A stretch of DNA of 52,679 nt from an uncultured Oscillibacter sp. (GCA_900544615.1 UQVS01000017.1:1-52679), one strand, 5' to 3'; numbered from the stretch's first letter, positions 24,948-33,822 are shown. Program-made: numbers and translations. The notes: generated by a model not told the origin, from the letters alone.

Positions 24948-25190
24948 TCACTTGATCTCCTGTTCCAATGTCTCAAATTCTCTTCCGGAGAAAAATTCAT
25001 TCAACGTGATGCCAAAACCGTCGCACAGCTTTTTAATCGTCACAATGCCGGGATTCTTGCTGTTTCCATACAAGATGCTTTTAACAGTAGATGTGGACAC
25101 ACCGGATACATTGGCAAGGTGATTCACCGTCCATCCTCGCTCTCCGCACAATAAAATCAGTCTGTTGATCACCGCTGTTCTGGTATCCAT
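24948..25190 (-). CDS. Small XRE-family transcriptional regulator
   Basis: The 80-residue protein is a single Cro/CI-type helix-turn-helix: RLILLCGERGWTVNHLANVS, then GVSTSTVKSILYG and IKKLCDGFGITLNEFF. It starts at the ATG at 25190 (MDTRTAVINRL), preceded by GAGGGGG; the upstream extension to 25244 has no such support. It is divergent from a 62-residue gene and shares with it a short region containing an AT-rich palindrome, an arrangement typical of an autorepressor. No catalytic domain is fused. Confidence 0.87.
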   Translation of the reverse strand: MDTRTAVINRLILLCGERGWTVNHLANVSGVSTSTVKSILYGNSKNPGIVTIKKLCDGFGITLNEFFSGREFETLEQEIK

Positions 25191-25236
25191 GCCCAAGCCC
25201 CCTCGAAGTTTATCAACATCAATGTACGAGAGGCAC

Positions 25237-25270
25237 TTGCACAAAGTAGTCTATATATGATACTATATAG
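25237..25270 (+). promoter_or_regulatory. Promoter and palindromic operator between XRE gene and divergent small gene
   Basis: Plus strand: TTGCAC (25237-25242), 18 bp, TACTAT (25261-25266). CTATATA-N6-TATATAG (25251-25270) overlaps the -10 and is the likely binding site of the adjacent XRE protein. Confidence 0.6.
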
Positions 25271-25300
25271 GCGATATATAAACTGTACAGGGGTGATTTT

Positions 25301-25489
25301 ATGCAGAAGGAGCAAGAATTCTACCGCTGTCTGGTGTCCGATGCCGCCGGTAGAATGCTTCTGAAAATCCGTGATATTTTAGCGGATGAAACACTCAACG
25401 ATGAGGCTTGCTTTCAAAAAATTGAAGCAATTGCTTCCCTTTTCGAAGAAATGGGTATTTCTCCCGGTGGAAGACATGATTTCGGATAG
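25301..25489 (+). CDS. Small helical protein paired with the XRE regulator, unknown function
   Basis: The 62 residues are mostly helical and acidic (EFYRCLVSDAAGRMLLKIRD, then ILADETLNDEACFQKIEAIA). There is no signal peptide, membrane segment or recognised motif. A GGGGTG sequence lies before the ATG. It is divergent from, and probably controlled by, the XRE protein at 24948. It could be a small partner of a regulatory or toxin-antitoxin-like pair, but no toxin motif is visible. Confidence 0.6.
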   Translation: MQKEQEFYRCLVSDAAGRMLLKIRDILADETLNDEACFQKIEAIASLFEEMGISPGGRHDFG

Positions 25490-25746
25490 CCGTGCAGCCT
25501 TTGGGTGGGGTTTCCAAAGGGGAAAGCGGCGAAGCGCCGCCTGCGGCGGATGAAGCGAGCCGCTTTCGAGGAAGCACCCCAGTTGCCAGCCGCTTTGCGT
25601 CTGGCAACCGGGCGGTGCGACGGTGTTCGGGCTCGCAAGCCCTCCCCTTTGTGTCGTTGTGGGTCCAGGGCGAAACGAAACGCCCTGGTGCTTTTCTTCC
25701 GGGGTGTGGGGTGGGTTCTTTTCCAGAAAAGAATGCGCCCCATATA
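25490..25746. other. Non-coding stretch with a terminator between the small gene and uvrA
   Basis: Hairpins are common. CCAGGGCG (25665-25672) pairs with CGCCCTGG (25681-25688) and is followed by TGCTTTTC, a likely plus-strand terminator. TTCTTTTC/GAAAAGAA lies near 25720. No coding frame is convincing on either strand. Confidence 0.5.
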
Positions 25747-28572
25747 TTATTTCAGCATCCGTTTCAGATATTGCCCCGTAAAGCTGGCGGGGCAGGCCGC
25801 AACCTCCTCCGGCGTGCCGGTGACGACGATGGTACCGCCGCCGTCGCCCCCCTCAGGGCCAAGGTCGATGAGGTGGTCGGCGCACTTGATGACGTCCAGA
25901 TTATGCTCAATGACCACCACGGTGTTCCCCGCGTCCACCAGCCGCTGCAAGACCTCCAGCAGCTTCCGCACGTCGTCGGAGTGCAGGCCGGTGGTAGGCT
26001 CGTCCAGAATATAGATGGTCTTGCCGGTGGCCTGCTTGCTCAGCTCCGTGGCCAGCTTCACCCGCTGGGCTTCGCCGCCGGACAGCTCCGTGGAGGGCTG
26101 ACCCAGCTTCACATAGCCAAGGCCCACGTCCTGCAAGGTTTGTAACCGCCGTTTCAGCTTGGGCAGGGCGGAGAAGAACTCTACGCCTTCATCCACGGTC
26201 ATATCCAGCACGTCGGCAATGTTTTTCCCCTTATAGCGCACCTCCAGCGTCTCCCGGTTGTAGCGCTTGCCCTTGCAGACCTCGCAGGGAACGAAGATAT
26301 CCGGCAGAAAGTGCATCTCGATTTTCAGCAGGCCGTCGCCGGAGCAGGCCTCGCACCGTCCGCCCCGGACGTTGAAGCTGAACCGCCCCTGTCCGTAGCC
26401 CCGGCTCTTGGCCTCCTGCGTGGAGGCGAACAGATCCCGGATGTCGTTGAACAGGCCGGTGTAGGTGGCGGGGTTGGACCGGGGCGTCCGCCCGATGGGA
26501 CTCTGGTCGATGTTCACCACCTTGTCCAGCTGCTCAATGCCCTCGATGCGGTCGCACTTGCCGGGGCGGACCTTCATCCGCATCAGCTCCGCGCCGAGGC
26601 GCTTGAAAAGCACCTCGTTGACCAGCGAGGACTTGCCGCTGCCGGACACGCCGGTGACCACTGTGAATGTGCCGAGGGGGAATTCCACATCGATGTGGCG
26701 GAGATTGTTCTCCGACGCCCCAACGACCTTCAGAATTTTTCCGTTTCCTGCACGGCGGGCAGCGGGAACTTCGATTTTCTTTTTGCCGGAGAGGTACTGC
26801 CCCGTCAGGCTGTCGGGGTTGGCCATGACCTCCGCCGGGGTACCTGCCGCCACCACCTGTCCGCCATGGACACCGGCGCCGGGGCCGATGTCAATGAGAT
26901 AGTCGGCGGCTCGCATGGTGTCCTCGTCATGCTCCACCACGATCAGGCTGTTGCCCAGATCCCGCAGGTTCTGCAAAGTAGCCAGCAGCTTGTCGTTGTC
27001 CCGCTGGTGCAGGCCGATGGAGGGCTCGTCCAGAATATACAGCACTCCCATAAGGCTGCTGCCAATCTGGGTGGCCAGCCGGATGCGCTGGCTCTCGCCG
27101 CCGGAGAGCGTCCCGGCACTGCGGGCCAGCGTCAAATAGCCCAGACCCACGGATTTCAAAAAGCCCAGTCGGGAACGAATTTCCTTTAAAATGCGGTCGG
27201 CAATCAGCAGCTGCTGCTCCGTCAGCGTCAGGCCGTCCATCCATGCGAGGGCGTCCTCCACGGAGAGGGTGGTAAACTCATAGATGTTTTTGCCGCCCAC
27301 CGTTACCGCCAGAGATTCCTTCCGCAGACGGCGGCCGCCGCACTCCGGGCAGGGACATTCGCTCATCAGCTCCTCCAGCTCCTTCCGGCTGGCGTCGGAC
27401 TGGGTCTCCTTGTAGCGGCGCTCAATGTTGTTGCAGATGCCCTCAAAGGCCTGCTTCAGAACGCCCTTGCCGCGAGGCTGGTCATAGTGCAGCTCCAGCA
27501 GTTCGCCCTTGGTGCCGTAGAGGATGATGTCCTTTGCCTCGCGGCTGAGACTGTCCCACGGCTCCGTCAGGGAAAACTTGTATTTTTTGCTCAGAGCGTC
27601 AAAGTACATCCGGGAAATGCCGTCGCCCCGGACGTTGTTCCAGCCGCTGGCGCAGATAGCGCCGTCCAGAATGGATTTGCTGCCGTCCGGCACGATGATG
27701 GCCGGGTCGGCTTTCAGCTGGTTGCCGAGACCGGTGCAGGTGGGGCAGGCGCCGAAGGGGTTGTTGAAGGAGAACATCCGGGGGGTCAGCTCCTCCATGG
27801 AGATGCCGCAGTCCTCGCAGGCGTAGTTCTGGGAGAAGGAGAGATCCTTCTCCTCCCGCAGAAGGTTGACGATCACCAGTCCGCCGGAGAGCTTGGCAGC
27901 GGTCTCCACGCTGTCCGTCAGCCGCTGGCGGATGTCGGGCCGGATGATGAGCCGGTCCACGATGATCTCGATGGAGTGCTTTTTGTTCTTTTCCAGCTTG
28001 ATCTCCTCGTCCAGCTCGTAGAGACTTCCGTCCACTCTGGCCCGGACATAGCCGGAGCGCTTGGCGTCCTCAAACACCTTGGCGTGTTCGCCCTTTTTGC
28101 CCCGGATCACCGGAGCCATCACCTGGATCCGGGTCCCCTCCGGCAACGCCAGCACCTGATCGATGATCTGGTCAATGGTCTGCTGGCGGATCTCCCGGCC
28201 GCAGTTGGGGCAGTGGGGCGTACCCGCTCTGGCCCACAGCAGACGGAGATAGTCGTAGATCTCCGTCACCGTTCCCACTGTGGAACGGGGGTTTTTGCTG
28301 GTAGTTTTCTGGTCGATGGAAATGGCGGGGCTGAGACCCTCGATATAGTCCACATCCGGCTTGTCCATCTGCCCCAGAAACATCCGGGCGTAGGAGGAGA
28401 GGCTTTCCACATACCGCCGCTGTCCCTCGGCATAAATGGTGTCGAAGGCCAGCGAGGACTTGCCGCTGCCGGACACGCCGGTGACCACCACCAGCTTGTC
28501 CCGCGGGATGGTGACGTCAATATTTTTCAGATTGTTGGCCCGTGCGCCTTTGACAATGATATTTTCCTGCAT
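25747..28572 (-). CDS. uvrA: Excinuclease ABC subunit A
   Basis: UvrA is the damage-recognition ATPase of nucleotide excision repair and loads UvrB on DNA. The 941 residues carry two ABC modules (Walker A GVSGSGKSSLAF near residue 33 and GVSGSGKSSLVNE near 640; signatures LSGGESQRIRLA and LSGGEAQRVKLA) and the zinc sites (CPNCGREI, CEDCG..., CPTCTGLG, CPCPECGGRR, CEACSGDG...CEVCKGKRY). Length is standard. It has a clear sigma-A promoter with a nearby palindrome; uvrB is in the same window but separated by three genes. Confidence 0.98.
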   Translation of the reverse strand: MQENIIVKGARANNLKNIDVTIPRDKLVVVTGVSGSGKSSLAFDTIYAEGQRRYVESLSSYARMFLGQMDKPDVDYIEGLSPAISIDQKTTSKNPRSTVGTVTEIYDYLRLLWARAGTPHCPNCGREIRQQTIDQIIDQVLALPEGTRIQVMAPVIRGKKGEHAKVFEDAKRSGYVRARVDGSLYELDEEIKLEKNKKHSIEIIVDRLIIRPDIRQRLTDSVETAAKLSGGLVIVNLLREEKDLSFSQNYACEDCGISMEELTPRMFSFNNPFGACPTCTGLGNQLKADPAIIVPDGSKSILDGAICASGWNNVRGDGISRMYFDALSKKYKFSLTEPWDSLSREAKDIILYGTKGELLELHYDQPRGKGVLKQAFEGICNNIERRYKETQSDASRKELEELMSECPCPECGGRRLRKESLAVTVGGKNIYEFTTLSVEDALAWMDGLTLTEQQLLIADRILKEIRSRLGFLKSVGLGYLTLARSAGTLSGGESQRIRLATQIGSSLMGVLYILDEPSIGLHQRDNDKLLATLQNLRDLGNSLIVVEHDEDTMRAADYLIDIGPGAGVHGGQVVAAGTPAEVMANPDSLTGQYLSGKKKIEVPAARRAGNGKILKVVGASENNLRHIDVEFPLGTFTVVTGVSGSGKSSLVNEVLFKRLGAELMRMKVRPGKCDRIEGIEQLDKVVNIDQSPIGRTPRSNPATYTGLFNDIRDLFASTQEAKSRGYGQGRFSFNVRGGRCEACSGDGLLKIEMHFLPDIFVPCEVCKGKRYNRETLEVRYKGKNIADVLDMTVDEGVEFFSALPKLKRRLQTLQDVGLGYVKLGQPSTELSGGEAQRVKLATELSKQATGKTIYILDEPTTGLHSDDVRKLLEVLQRLVDAGNTVVVIEHNLDVIKCADHLIDLGPEGGDGGGTIVVTGTPEEVAACPASFTGQYLKRMLK

Positions 28573-28606
28573 GGTGTACTTTTCTGCTCCTGTATTCTAT
28601 AGTCAA

Positions 28607-28618
28607 AACCGGTTTTCG
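28607..28618. promoter_or_regulatory. AAAACCGGTTTT palindrome in the uvrA leader
   Basis: A perfect 12-bp palindrome 6 bases downstream of the uvrA -10, covering the start of transcription. It does not match the CGAAC-N4-GTTYG box seen at uvrB, so LexA control is only a possibility. Confidence 0.4.
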
Positions 28619-28623
28619 GTCAT

Positions 28624-28652
28624 AGGATATACGAATTATTTTTTAATGTCAA
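28624..28652 (-). promoter_or_regulatory. Promoter for uvrA
   Basis: On the minus strand consensus TTGACA (28647-28652), 17 bp, TATCCT (28624-28629). Confidence 0.85.
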
Positions 28653-28700
28653 CGGTTATTTTATAAAGAATTGTGCAGTTTTCTGAACTTTATGCAGCCG

Positions 28701-29186
28701 TCACTCCACGGTGATGTCTGCGGTCTTTGCCCCCAGCAGGGCGATGAGCTCCGCCGGATTCACCTCCACCTGTGCGCCGATCTTTCCGGCGGAGACGCAG
28801 ATGGTGTCGAACAGCTCCACAGTTTCGTGAAACACCGTAGGGAACTGCTTTTTCATGCCCACCGGGGAGCAGCCGCCGTGGACATAGCCCGTCAGGGGCA
28901 GCAGTTCCTTCTGGGGCAGCATGGCGATGGACTTCTCCCCCACCACCTTGGCTGCCTTTTTCAGATCCAGATTTTCTGCCACCGGAATGTCGAACACATA
29001 GTATCCGCCGCCGGCGCCCTTTGTCACCAGGGTCTTGAACACCTGCTCCGGGTCCTGATTCAGATACGCCGCCACGGACACACCGTCCACCGGGCCGTCC
29101 GCCGGGTACTCATGGGGCGTGTAGGCGATCTTCTTCTGCTCCAGCGTCCGCATGACGTTGGTTTTTTCTTCCTTGTGCTTGGACAC
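28701..29186 (-). CDS. ybaK: YbaK/EbsC-type aminoacyl-tRNA deacylase
   Basis: The 161-residue protein belongs to the YbaK/ProX editing family that clears mischarged tRNA, classically Cys-tRNA(Pro). Core segments are KTLVTKGAGGGYYVFDIPV, LDLKKAAKVVGEKSIAML, the glycine-rich TGYVHGGCSPVG loop and GAQVEVNPAELIALLGA. I start at GTG 29186 (VSKHKEEKTNVMRTLE) because AGGTGAG lies just upstream; the GTG at 29195 falls inside that site. It follows traX by only 12 bases, so the two are co-transcribed. Confidence 0.9.
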   Translation of the reverse strand: MSKHKEEKTNVMRTLEQKKIAYTPHEYPADGPVDGVSVAAYLNQDPEQVFKTLVTKGAGGGYYVFDIPVAENLDLKKAAKVVGEKSIAMLPQKELLPLTGYVHGGCSPVGMKKQFPTVFHETVELFDTICVSAGKIGAQVEVNPAELIALLGAKTADITVE

Positions 29187-29198
29187 AGATCTCACCTC

Positions 29199-29945
29199 TT
29201 ATAAATACATCCGCAGCAGTGCCAGAATCAGCATATGCGCGGGATAAAACAGGTAACAGGCATACTGGATGGCCTTATTGTGAGCGCCCTGTCTGCCGTT
29301 ATACAGCCAAATGGGGATCAGAGCCAGCAGCGCCAAGCCCTGCTCCGGGAATTCCAAGGTCCAGCTTCCCAGCGTCAGAGGGATGGTCATGCCGCCCAGC
29401 AGCTTGCAGTTCAGGAAGGCCAGTCCCGCCACCTCGCCGATCCAGCCGTAGGGGATCTGGCGGCAGAGATAGAAGATCAGCACCGTGACCACACCGCTGC
29501 CGTAGTAATCCACCATGGTGACGGTCCCCAGAAAATACCCCACCGGCAGGCTCAGCGCGGCGGCGATGATGTACACACCGGTTCCCTTGCCGCGGAGCTT
29601 TTCCAGCCCCAGCATCAGCAGAAGGGCAATGAAGAAGGTGAACATCACGTTCTGATGGAAGGGGAACACCGGGGAGGAGTAGTACAGATAGTTGAAGGGG
29701 ATCTCGGAGATCAGGGCAAAGACCAGCATCCGCAGCAGGTACTTTTTCCGGTCATGGGTGCGCTGAAAGCCCTCCGCCACCTGAAAGGCAAAGATGGGGA
29801 AAGCGATCCGGCCAATGTCCGTCAGCCACATCCAGCCGGGCAGCACCGTGGCCCACAGGTGGTCGCAGAGCATCAGGGCCATGGCCAGCAGCTTCAGCGT
29901 CAGGCTGTTCAGGCAGCCTCTTGTTTTTGTTTGCTTCATCATCAT
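29199..29945 (-). CDS. TraX family membrane protein
   Basis: The 248 residues are polytopic (about seven segments) and match the TraX family: LKLLAMALMLCDHLWATVLP at the start, then IGRIAFPIFAFQVAEGFQRT, LLRMLVFALISEIPFNYLYY and YLFYPAHMLILALL at the end. TraX was named for acetylating F-pilin, but chromosomal relatives in Bacillota have no proven substrate; they resemble membrane acyltransferases. It sits between an EamA transporter gene and ybaK in one tightly spaced run. It is not in itself evidence for conjugation. Confidence 0.9.
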   Translation of the reverse strand: MMMKQTKTRGCLNSLTLKLLAMALMLCDHLWATVLPGWMWLTDIGRIAFPIFAFQVAEGFQRTHDRKKYLLRMLVFALISEIPFNYLYYSSPVFPFHQNVMFTFFIALLLMLGLEKLRGKGTGVYIIAAALSLPVGYFLGTVTMVDYYGSGVVTVLIFYLCRQIPYGWIGEVAGLAFLNCKLLGGMTIPLTLGSWTLEFPEQGLALLALIPIWLYNGRQGAHNKAIQYACYLFYPAHMLILALLRMYL

Positions 29946-29953
29946 TCATCCTT

Positions 29954-30820
29954 TCAGCGTAGAATCAGCACGCAGGCCAGAATACAGGCAAGTCCTGCGA
30001 ACACCGGCAGACCCGCCGGTTCTCCAAAGGCCAGAATCCCTACAAAGGCCGCCGTTACCGGCTCTATGCTGGCAAGGATCGAGGCTTTTCCACTCTCCAC
30101 GCGCTGTAGTCCGCTGGTATAGAGCAGGTAGGGGGCTACCGTGGACAACAGAATAATGCCCGCCGCCATCCGCCACATCCCCGGCCGGGACAGAACCGCT
30201 TTCATGGCGGGCCAGTCCAACAGCAGCAAAGAGGCCAGCCCGGCGAACACAAACGTCCACATCACCACGGTGAACGAGCCGTAATGCCGCAGGCCGAAGC
30301 GACTGAAAATGGAATACAGCGCATAGAAAAAGGCGGCACCCAATCCGAAAAGAATTCCCGACAGCGTCATGCTCAGGCCGCCGTTCCAGATCCCGGTGAC
30401 AAAGAAGCAGCCGAGAAGCGCCAGCACCAGCGCGGCAATTTTTTTCGCGGTGATTCGTTCCCGGAACACCACGGCGCTCATGACGACCACCATGGCGGGG
30501 GCCATATAGAGCAGAATGGCGCTGACTGCCAGAGAGCACAGCTCCTGACACCGGAAATAGCACAGGGTAAACAGCACCACGCTGATAACGCCGGTGCCGA
30601 AAAAGATCGGCAGATGCCGGAGGCGGATATGGAATACGCTGCGGTCTTTCACCGCAAATACCGCCAGCAGCACCAGCAGGCTGCCCAAATTCCGCAACAC
30701 CACCACGTTGGCCGCGCCGATCTCGGCGTTCAGCAGCGTCCGGGAAAACAGGCCGATGCAGCCCCAGCAGATGCCCGCCGCCAGAATTTGGAGGGAGGAA
30801 TAGTATATTTTCGTTTTCAT
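29954..30820 (-). CDS. EamA/DMT-family transporter
   Basis: The 288-residue, ten-helix protein has two EamA repeats. Visible marks are QILAAGICWGCIGLFSR at the start of repeat one, MAPAMVVVMSAVVFRERITA at its end, and ASILASIEPVTAAFVGIL with FGEPAG in repeat two. Such proteins move metabolites such as amino acids or nucleosides across the membrane; the substrate is unknown. I start at the ATG at 30820 (MKTKIYYSS), since the frame extending to 30889 adds charged residues without a ribosome site. Next genes traX and ybaK follow within 12 bases each. Confidence 0.9.
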   Translation of the reverse strand: MKTKIYYSSLQILAAGICWGCIGLFSRTLLNAEIGAANVVVLRNLGSLLVLLAVFAVKDRSVFHIRLRHLPIFFGTGVISVVLFTLCYFRCQELCSLAVSAILLYMAPAMVVVMSAVVFRERITAKKIAALVLALLGCFFVTGIWNGGLSMTLSGILFGLGAAFFYALYSIFSRFGLRHYGSFTVVMWTFVFAGLASLLLLDWPAMKAVLSRPGMWRMAAGIILLSTVAPYLLYTSGLQRVESGKASILASIEPVTAAFVGILAFGEPAGLPVFAGLACILACVLILR

Positions 30821-30980
30821 GGTTTGGCTCTTTCTGTCAGAATGGATTTCAATGTCCCGCCGGACGTATTTCAGCAGCGTTTCCGGCACCAGCCGGTGGG
30901 ATTCCGCGCAAGGTCTGCGGCGTTTTGCAGTGATCCTTTTCTCATCTCTGCGAGGTACGTTAAAAGCCGCAGAAAACGCC

Positions 30981-32951
30981 CTACTTGCCGCCTTTCAGCT
31001 CAATGATCCGATCACGCAGCACCGCCGCGTACTCGAATTCCAGCAGCTTGGAGGCTTCCTTCATCTCCTGCTCCAGCTTGGCGATCGCTGCCGCCCGTTC
31101 CGCGTCCGTCAGCTTCTTGGGCTTGCCCTTGGCTTTGCGGCTGCTGTCCTCGCTCTTGGAAATCTCCAAGATCTCCCGGACGTCCTTGATGATGGTCTTC
31201 GGTACGATGCCGTGGGCCTTGTTGTAAGCGTCCTGGATCTTCCGGCGGCGCTCCGTCTCGTCCATCGCCGCCCGCATGGAGGGGGTGATGGTATCGGCAT
31301 AGAGGATGACCAGCCCCTCCGCGTTTCTCGCCGCCCGGCCGATGGTCTGGATGAGGGAGGTCTCGCTGCGGAGGAAGCCCTCCTTGTCGGCGTCCAGCAC
31401 CGCCACCAGAGATACCTCCGGCAGATCCAGTCCTTCCCGCAGGAGGTTGATGCCCACCAGCACGTCAAATTCGCCCAGCCGCAGATCCCGGATGATCTCC
31501 ATCCGCTCAATAGTGGCCACATCGGAGTGCATATACCGCACCCGGATGTTGGCGGCCCGGAAGAACTCTGTCAGGTCCTCCGCCATTTTTTTGGTAAGGG
31601 TCGTGACCAGCACCCGCTCATTCCGCTGGGCTCTTGCGCGGATCTCCTCTATCAGATCGTCGATCTGCCCCTCCACAGGGCGGACTTCCACGCGGGGGTC
31701 CAGCAGCCCGGTAGGCCGGATCACCTGCTCAACGATGTTGTCCGCCCGTTCCCGCTCATAAGGACCCGGCGTGGCGGAGACAAACACTGCCTGCCCGATC
31801 CGCTGCTCGAACTCCTCAAATTTCAGGGGACGGTTGTCAAAGGCACAGGGCAGGCGGAACCCGTACCGCACCAGCGATTCCTTCCGGGCGTGGTCGCCGT
31901 TGTACATAGCCCGCACCTGAGGCAGCGTCACATGGCTTTCGTCCACAAACAGCAGGAAATCGTCCGGGAAGAAGTCCAGCAGGGTCATAGGGGCGCTGCC
32001 TGCCGGACGGTCGGAGATGATCCGGGAATAGTTTTCGATGCCGGAACAGTAGCCCAGCTCCCGCATCATTTCCATGTCGTACTCCGTCCGCTGGCGGATG
32101 CGCTGGGCCTCCACCAGCATCTCGTTGTCATTGAAGTATTTGACCTGCTCCTCCAACTCCGTCCGAATCTGGCCGATGGCCCGGTCCATTTTGTCCTTGG
32201 TGGTGACATAGTGGCTGGCGGGGTAGATGGCCACATGGTTCAGCACCCGGTTCACCGTGCCGGTAAGGGGGTGAAAGTCAGAGATCCGATCGATCTCGTC
32301 CCCGAAAAACTCCACCCGGATGGCGTGATCCTTATAGTAGGCGGGGTAGATCTCCACCGTGTCGCCCCGGACTCGGAACATATTCCGTTCGAAGGCTACG
32401 TCGTTCCGCTCGTAGCGGTTTTCCACCAGACGGCGCAGCAGCTCGTCCCGATCCCATTCCGCCCCCACCCGCAGGGAGATCACCAGCTTGGCAAAGTCGT
32501 CCGGCTCGCCCAGGCCGTAAATGCAGGAGACGGAGGACACCACAATGACATCCCGCCGCTCCAGCAGGGCGCAGGTGGCGGACAGCCGCAGACGGTCGAT
32601 CTCGTCATTGGTAGAGGCGTCCTTGGCGATGTAGGTGTCCGTATGGGGAATGTAGGCCTCCGGCTGGTAGTAGTCGTAGTAGGAGACAAAATACTCTACG
32701 GCGTTGTGGGGGAAGAACTCCTTGAACTCCTCGCACAGCTGGGCTGCCAGCGTTTTGTTGTGGGCCAGCACCAGTGTGGGGCGCTGCACCTTCTCGATGA
32801 CTTTGGCCATGGTGTAGGTCTTGCCGGAGCCGGTAACGCCCAGCAGCACCTGCTCCTTCAGGCCGTTTTCAATTCCCTCCGCCAGCGCGGCAATGGCCTC
32901 CGGCTGATCGCCACTGGGCTGGTAAGGAGAGACTACTTCAAATTTCGGCAT
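30981..32951 (-). CDS. uvrB: Excinuclease ABC subunit B
   Basis: UvrB is the helicase-like damage verifier that recruits UvrC. The 656 residues include the Walker A GVTGSGKTYTMAK (about 39-51), the beta-hairpin region YYDYYQPEAYIPHTDTYIAK, DESHVTLPQ (Walker B), helicase motifs V/VI (LREGLDLPEVSLVAVLDADK, QTIGRAARN) and the C-terminal UVR domain (KLEQEMKEASKLLEFEYAA) for UvrC contact. It has its own LexA-controlled promoter and lies downstream of radC. Length is normal. Confidence 0.98.
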   Translation of the reverse strand: MPKFEVVSPYQPSGDQPEAIAALAEGIENGLKEQVLLGVTGSGKTYTMAKVIEKVQRPTLVLAHNKTLAAQLCEEFKEFFPHNAVEYFVSYYDYYQPEAYIPHTDTYIAKDASTNDEIDRLRLSATCALLERRDVIVVSSVSCIYGLGEPDDFAKLVISLRVGAEWDRDELLRRLVENRYERNDVAFERNMFRVRGDTVEIYPAYYKDHAIRVEFFGDEIDRISDFHPLTGTVNRVLNHVAIYPASHYVTTKDKMDRAIGQIRTELEEQVKYFNDNEMLVEAQRIRQRTEYDMEMMRELGYCSGIENYSRIISDRPAGSAPMTLLDFFPDDFLLFVDESHVTLPQVRAMYNGDHARKESLVRYGFRLPCAFDNRPLKFEEFEQRIGQAVFVSATPGPYERERADNIVEQVIRPTGLLDPRVEVRPVEGQIDDLIEEIRARAQRNERVLVTTLTKKMAEDLTEFFRAANIRVRYMHSDVATIERMEIIRDLRLGEFDVLVGINLLREGLDLPEVSLVAVLDADKEGFLRSETSLIQTIGRAARNAEGLVILYADTITPSMRAAMDETERRRKIQDAYNKAHGIVPKTIIKDVREILEISKSEDSSRKAKGKPKKLTDAERAAAIAKLEQEMKEASKLLEFEYAAVLRDRIIELKGGK

Positions 32952-32990
32952 GATCTATTCTCCATTTTCCCTCCGAATATTCCGCAGTTC

Positions 32991-33019
32991 AGTTTATCAC
33001 ATTCAGCACAGAAAATCAA
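32991..33019 (-). promoter_or_regulatory. Promoter for uvrB
   Basis: On the minus strand TTGATT (33014-33019), 17 bp, TAAACT (32991-32996). Its -35 overlaps the LexA-type box. Confidence 0.75.
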
Positions 33020-33030
33020 ACATTCGTTCG
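33017..33030 (-). promoter_or_regulatory. LexA (SOS) box of uvrB
   Basis: CGAACGAATGTTTG on the minus strand fits the Gram-positive LexA/DinR box CGAAC-N4-GTTYG exactly and overlaps the uvrB -35. uvrB is a known SOS gene in Bacillota. Confidence 0.85.
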
Positions 33031-33038
33031 CAGGCCGT

Positions 33039-33716
33039 TTAAGAAAGATATCCGCTCTGGGCCATGGAAACGAAATCGTCATCTGCCACGATGATATGAT
33101 CTGCCAGCGCGACACCGATGGTTTGCAGCGCCTGCGCGGCGTGAGTCGTGGCGGCGCAGTCGTCATCAGACGGCAGAGCGATGCCGCTGGGGTGATTGTG
33201 GGCCAGAATCACCGTGCTGGCAGAGGTGAGAATCGCGTTTTCCACCACTTTTCGGATGTCCAGCGCGGCGGAAGCGGCTCCGCCGTCATGAAGCCGCTTG
33301 CAGGCCAGCAGCTTGCCTTTCCGATCCAGACAAAGCTCATAGATCACCTCATGGGTCTCCCCGGCGTAGCGTTCCAGCAGGTAGGCGCCCACGGTTTCCA
33401 CATCCGTCATGGCGCGGCTCTGCGTCGCGTCCGACAGCCGGGCCTTCCGTCCAATCTGCCCGGCGATCTTCAGCAGCACCACAGCACTCTCGCCGATGCC
33501 CTCCACCTTTTTCAGATCCTCCGCCGGAGCCGAGAGAACCGCCGTCAGGGAGCCGTAGCGCTCCATCAGCCGGTGGGCAATGGGATTGGTGTCCCGTCGG
33601 GGAATGGCATAATACAGCAGCAGCTCCAGCGCCTCATGATCTGCAAAGCTTTCCAGCCCACTTTTCAGAAAGCGCTGCCGCATTTTCTCCCGGTGTCCCT
33701 GATGGATATTTTCCAT
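33039..33716 (-). CDS. radC: RadC family JAB/MPN-domain protein
   Basis: The 225-residue protein has a helix-hairpin-helix region (DLKKVEGIGESAVVLLKIAG) followed by the JAB metallo-domain with ILAHNHPSG and the later DHIIVADDD segment, the RadC signature. Despite the name, RadC is not proven to be a repair protein; a link to recombination and mobile DNA has been suggested. I start at the ATG at 33716 (MENIHQGHREKM) after GAAGG. It ends 20 bases before the uvrB LexA box and has its own extended -10 promoter. Confidence 0.93.
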   Translation of the reverse strand: MENIHQGHREKMRQRFLKSGLESFADHEALELLLYYAIPRRDTNPIAHRLMERYGSLTAVLSAPAEDLKKVEGIGESAVVLLKIAGQIGRKARLSDATQSRAMTDVETVGAYLLERYAGETHEVIYELCLDRKGKLLACKRLHDGGAASAALDIRKVVENAILTSASTVILAHNHPSGIALPSDDDCAATTHAAQALQTIGVALADHIIVADDDFVSMAQSGYLS

Positions 33717-33767
33717 GCCGATCCCTTCCTTCACCCGCCGCACCCCTGCGGAAAATTGTAATAAAAT

Positions 33768-33776
33768 ATTATAGCA
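33768..33776 (-). promoter_or_regulatory. Extended -10 promoter for radC
   Basis: TGC-TATAAT on the minus strand (-10 at 33768-33773). The -35 region falls on the T tract of the upstream SASP terminator and is poor. Confidence 0.6.
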
Positions 33777-33784
33777 TACCCGAT

Positions 33785-33822
33785 TTCAAAAAGGAAGAGC
33801 GGACAGCCGTCCGCTCTTCCTT
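33785..33822 (-). terminator. Terminator after the SASP gene
   Basis: A perfect 14-bp stem (33791-33804 with 33809-33822), minus-strand T tract TTTTTGAAA. Confidence 0.93.

Noticed and set aside
24635..25000. 121-codon minus-strand frame upstream of era
   Set aside because: It spans inverted repeats and the end of the XRE gene, with no start signal or family resemblance.
29199..29945. traX as evidence for a conjugative element
   Set aside because: Chromosomal TraX relatives are common in Bacillota and no other transfer genes are nearby.
30819..33761. 980-codon open frame opposite uvrB and radC
   Set aside because: It is the shadow of uvrB and radC; long antisense frames are normal in GC-rich genes. 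The minus-strand genes are complete and conserved.
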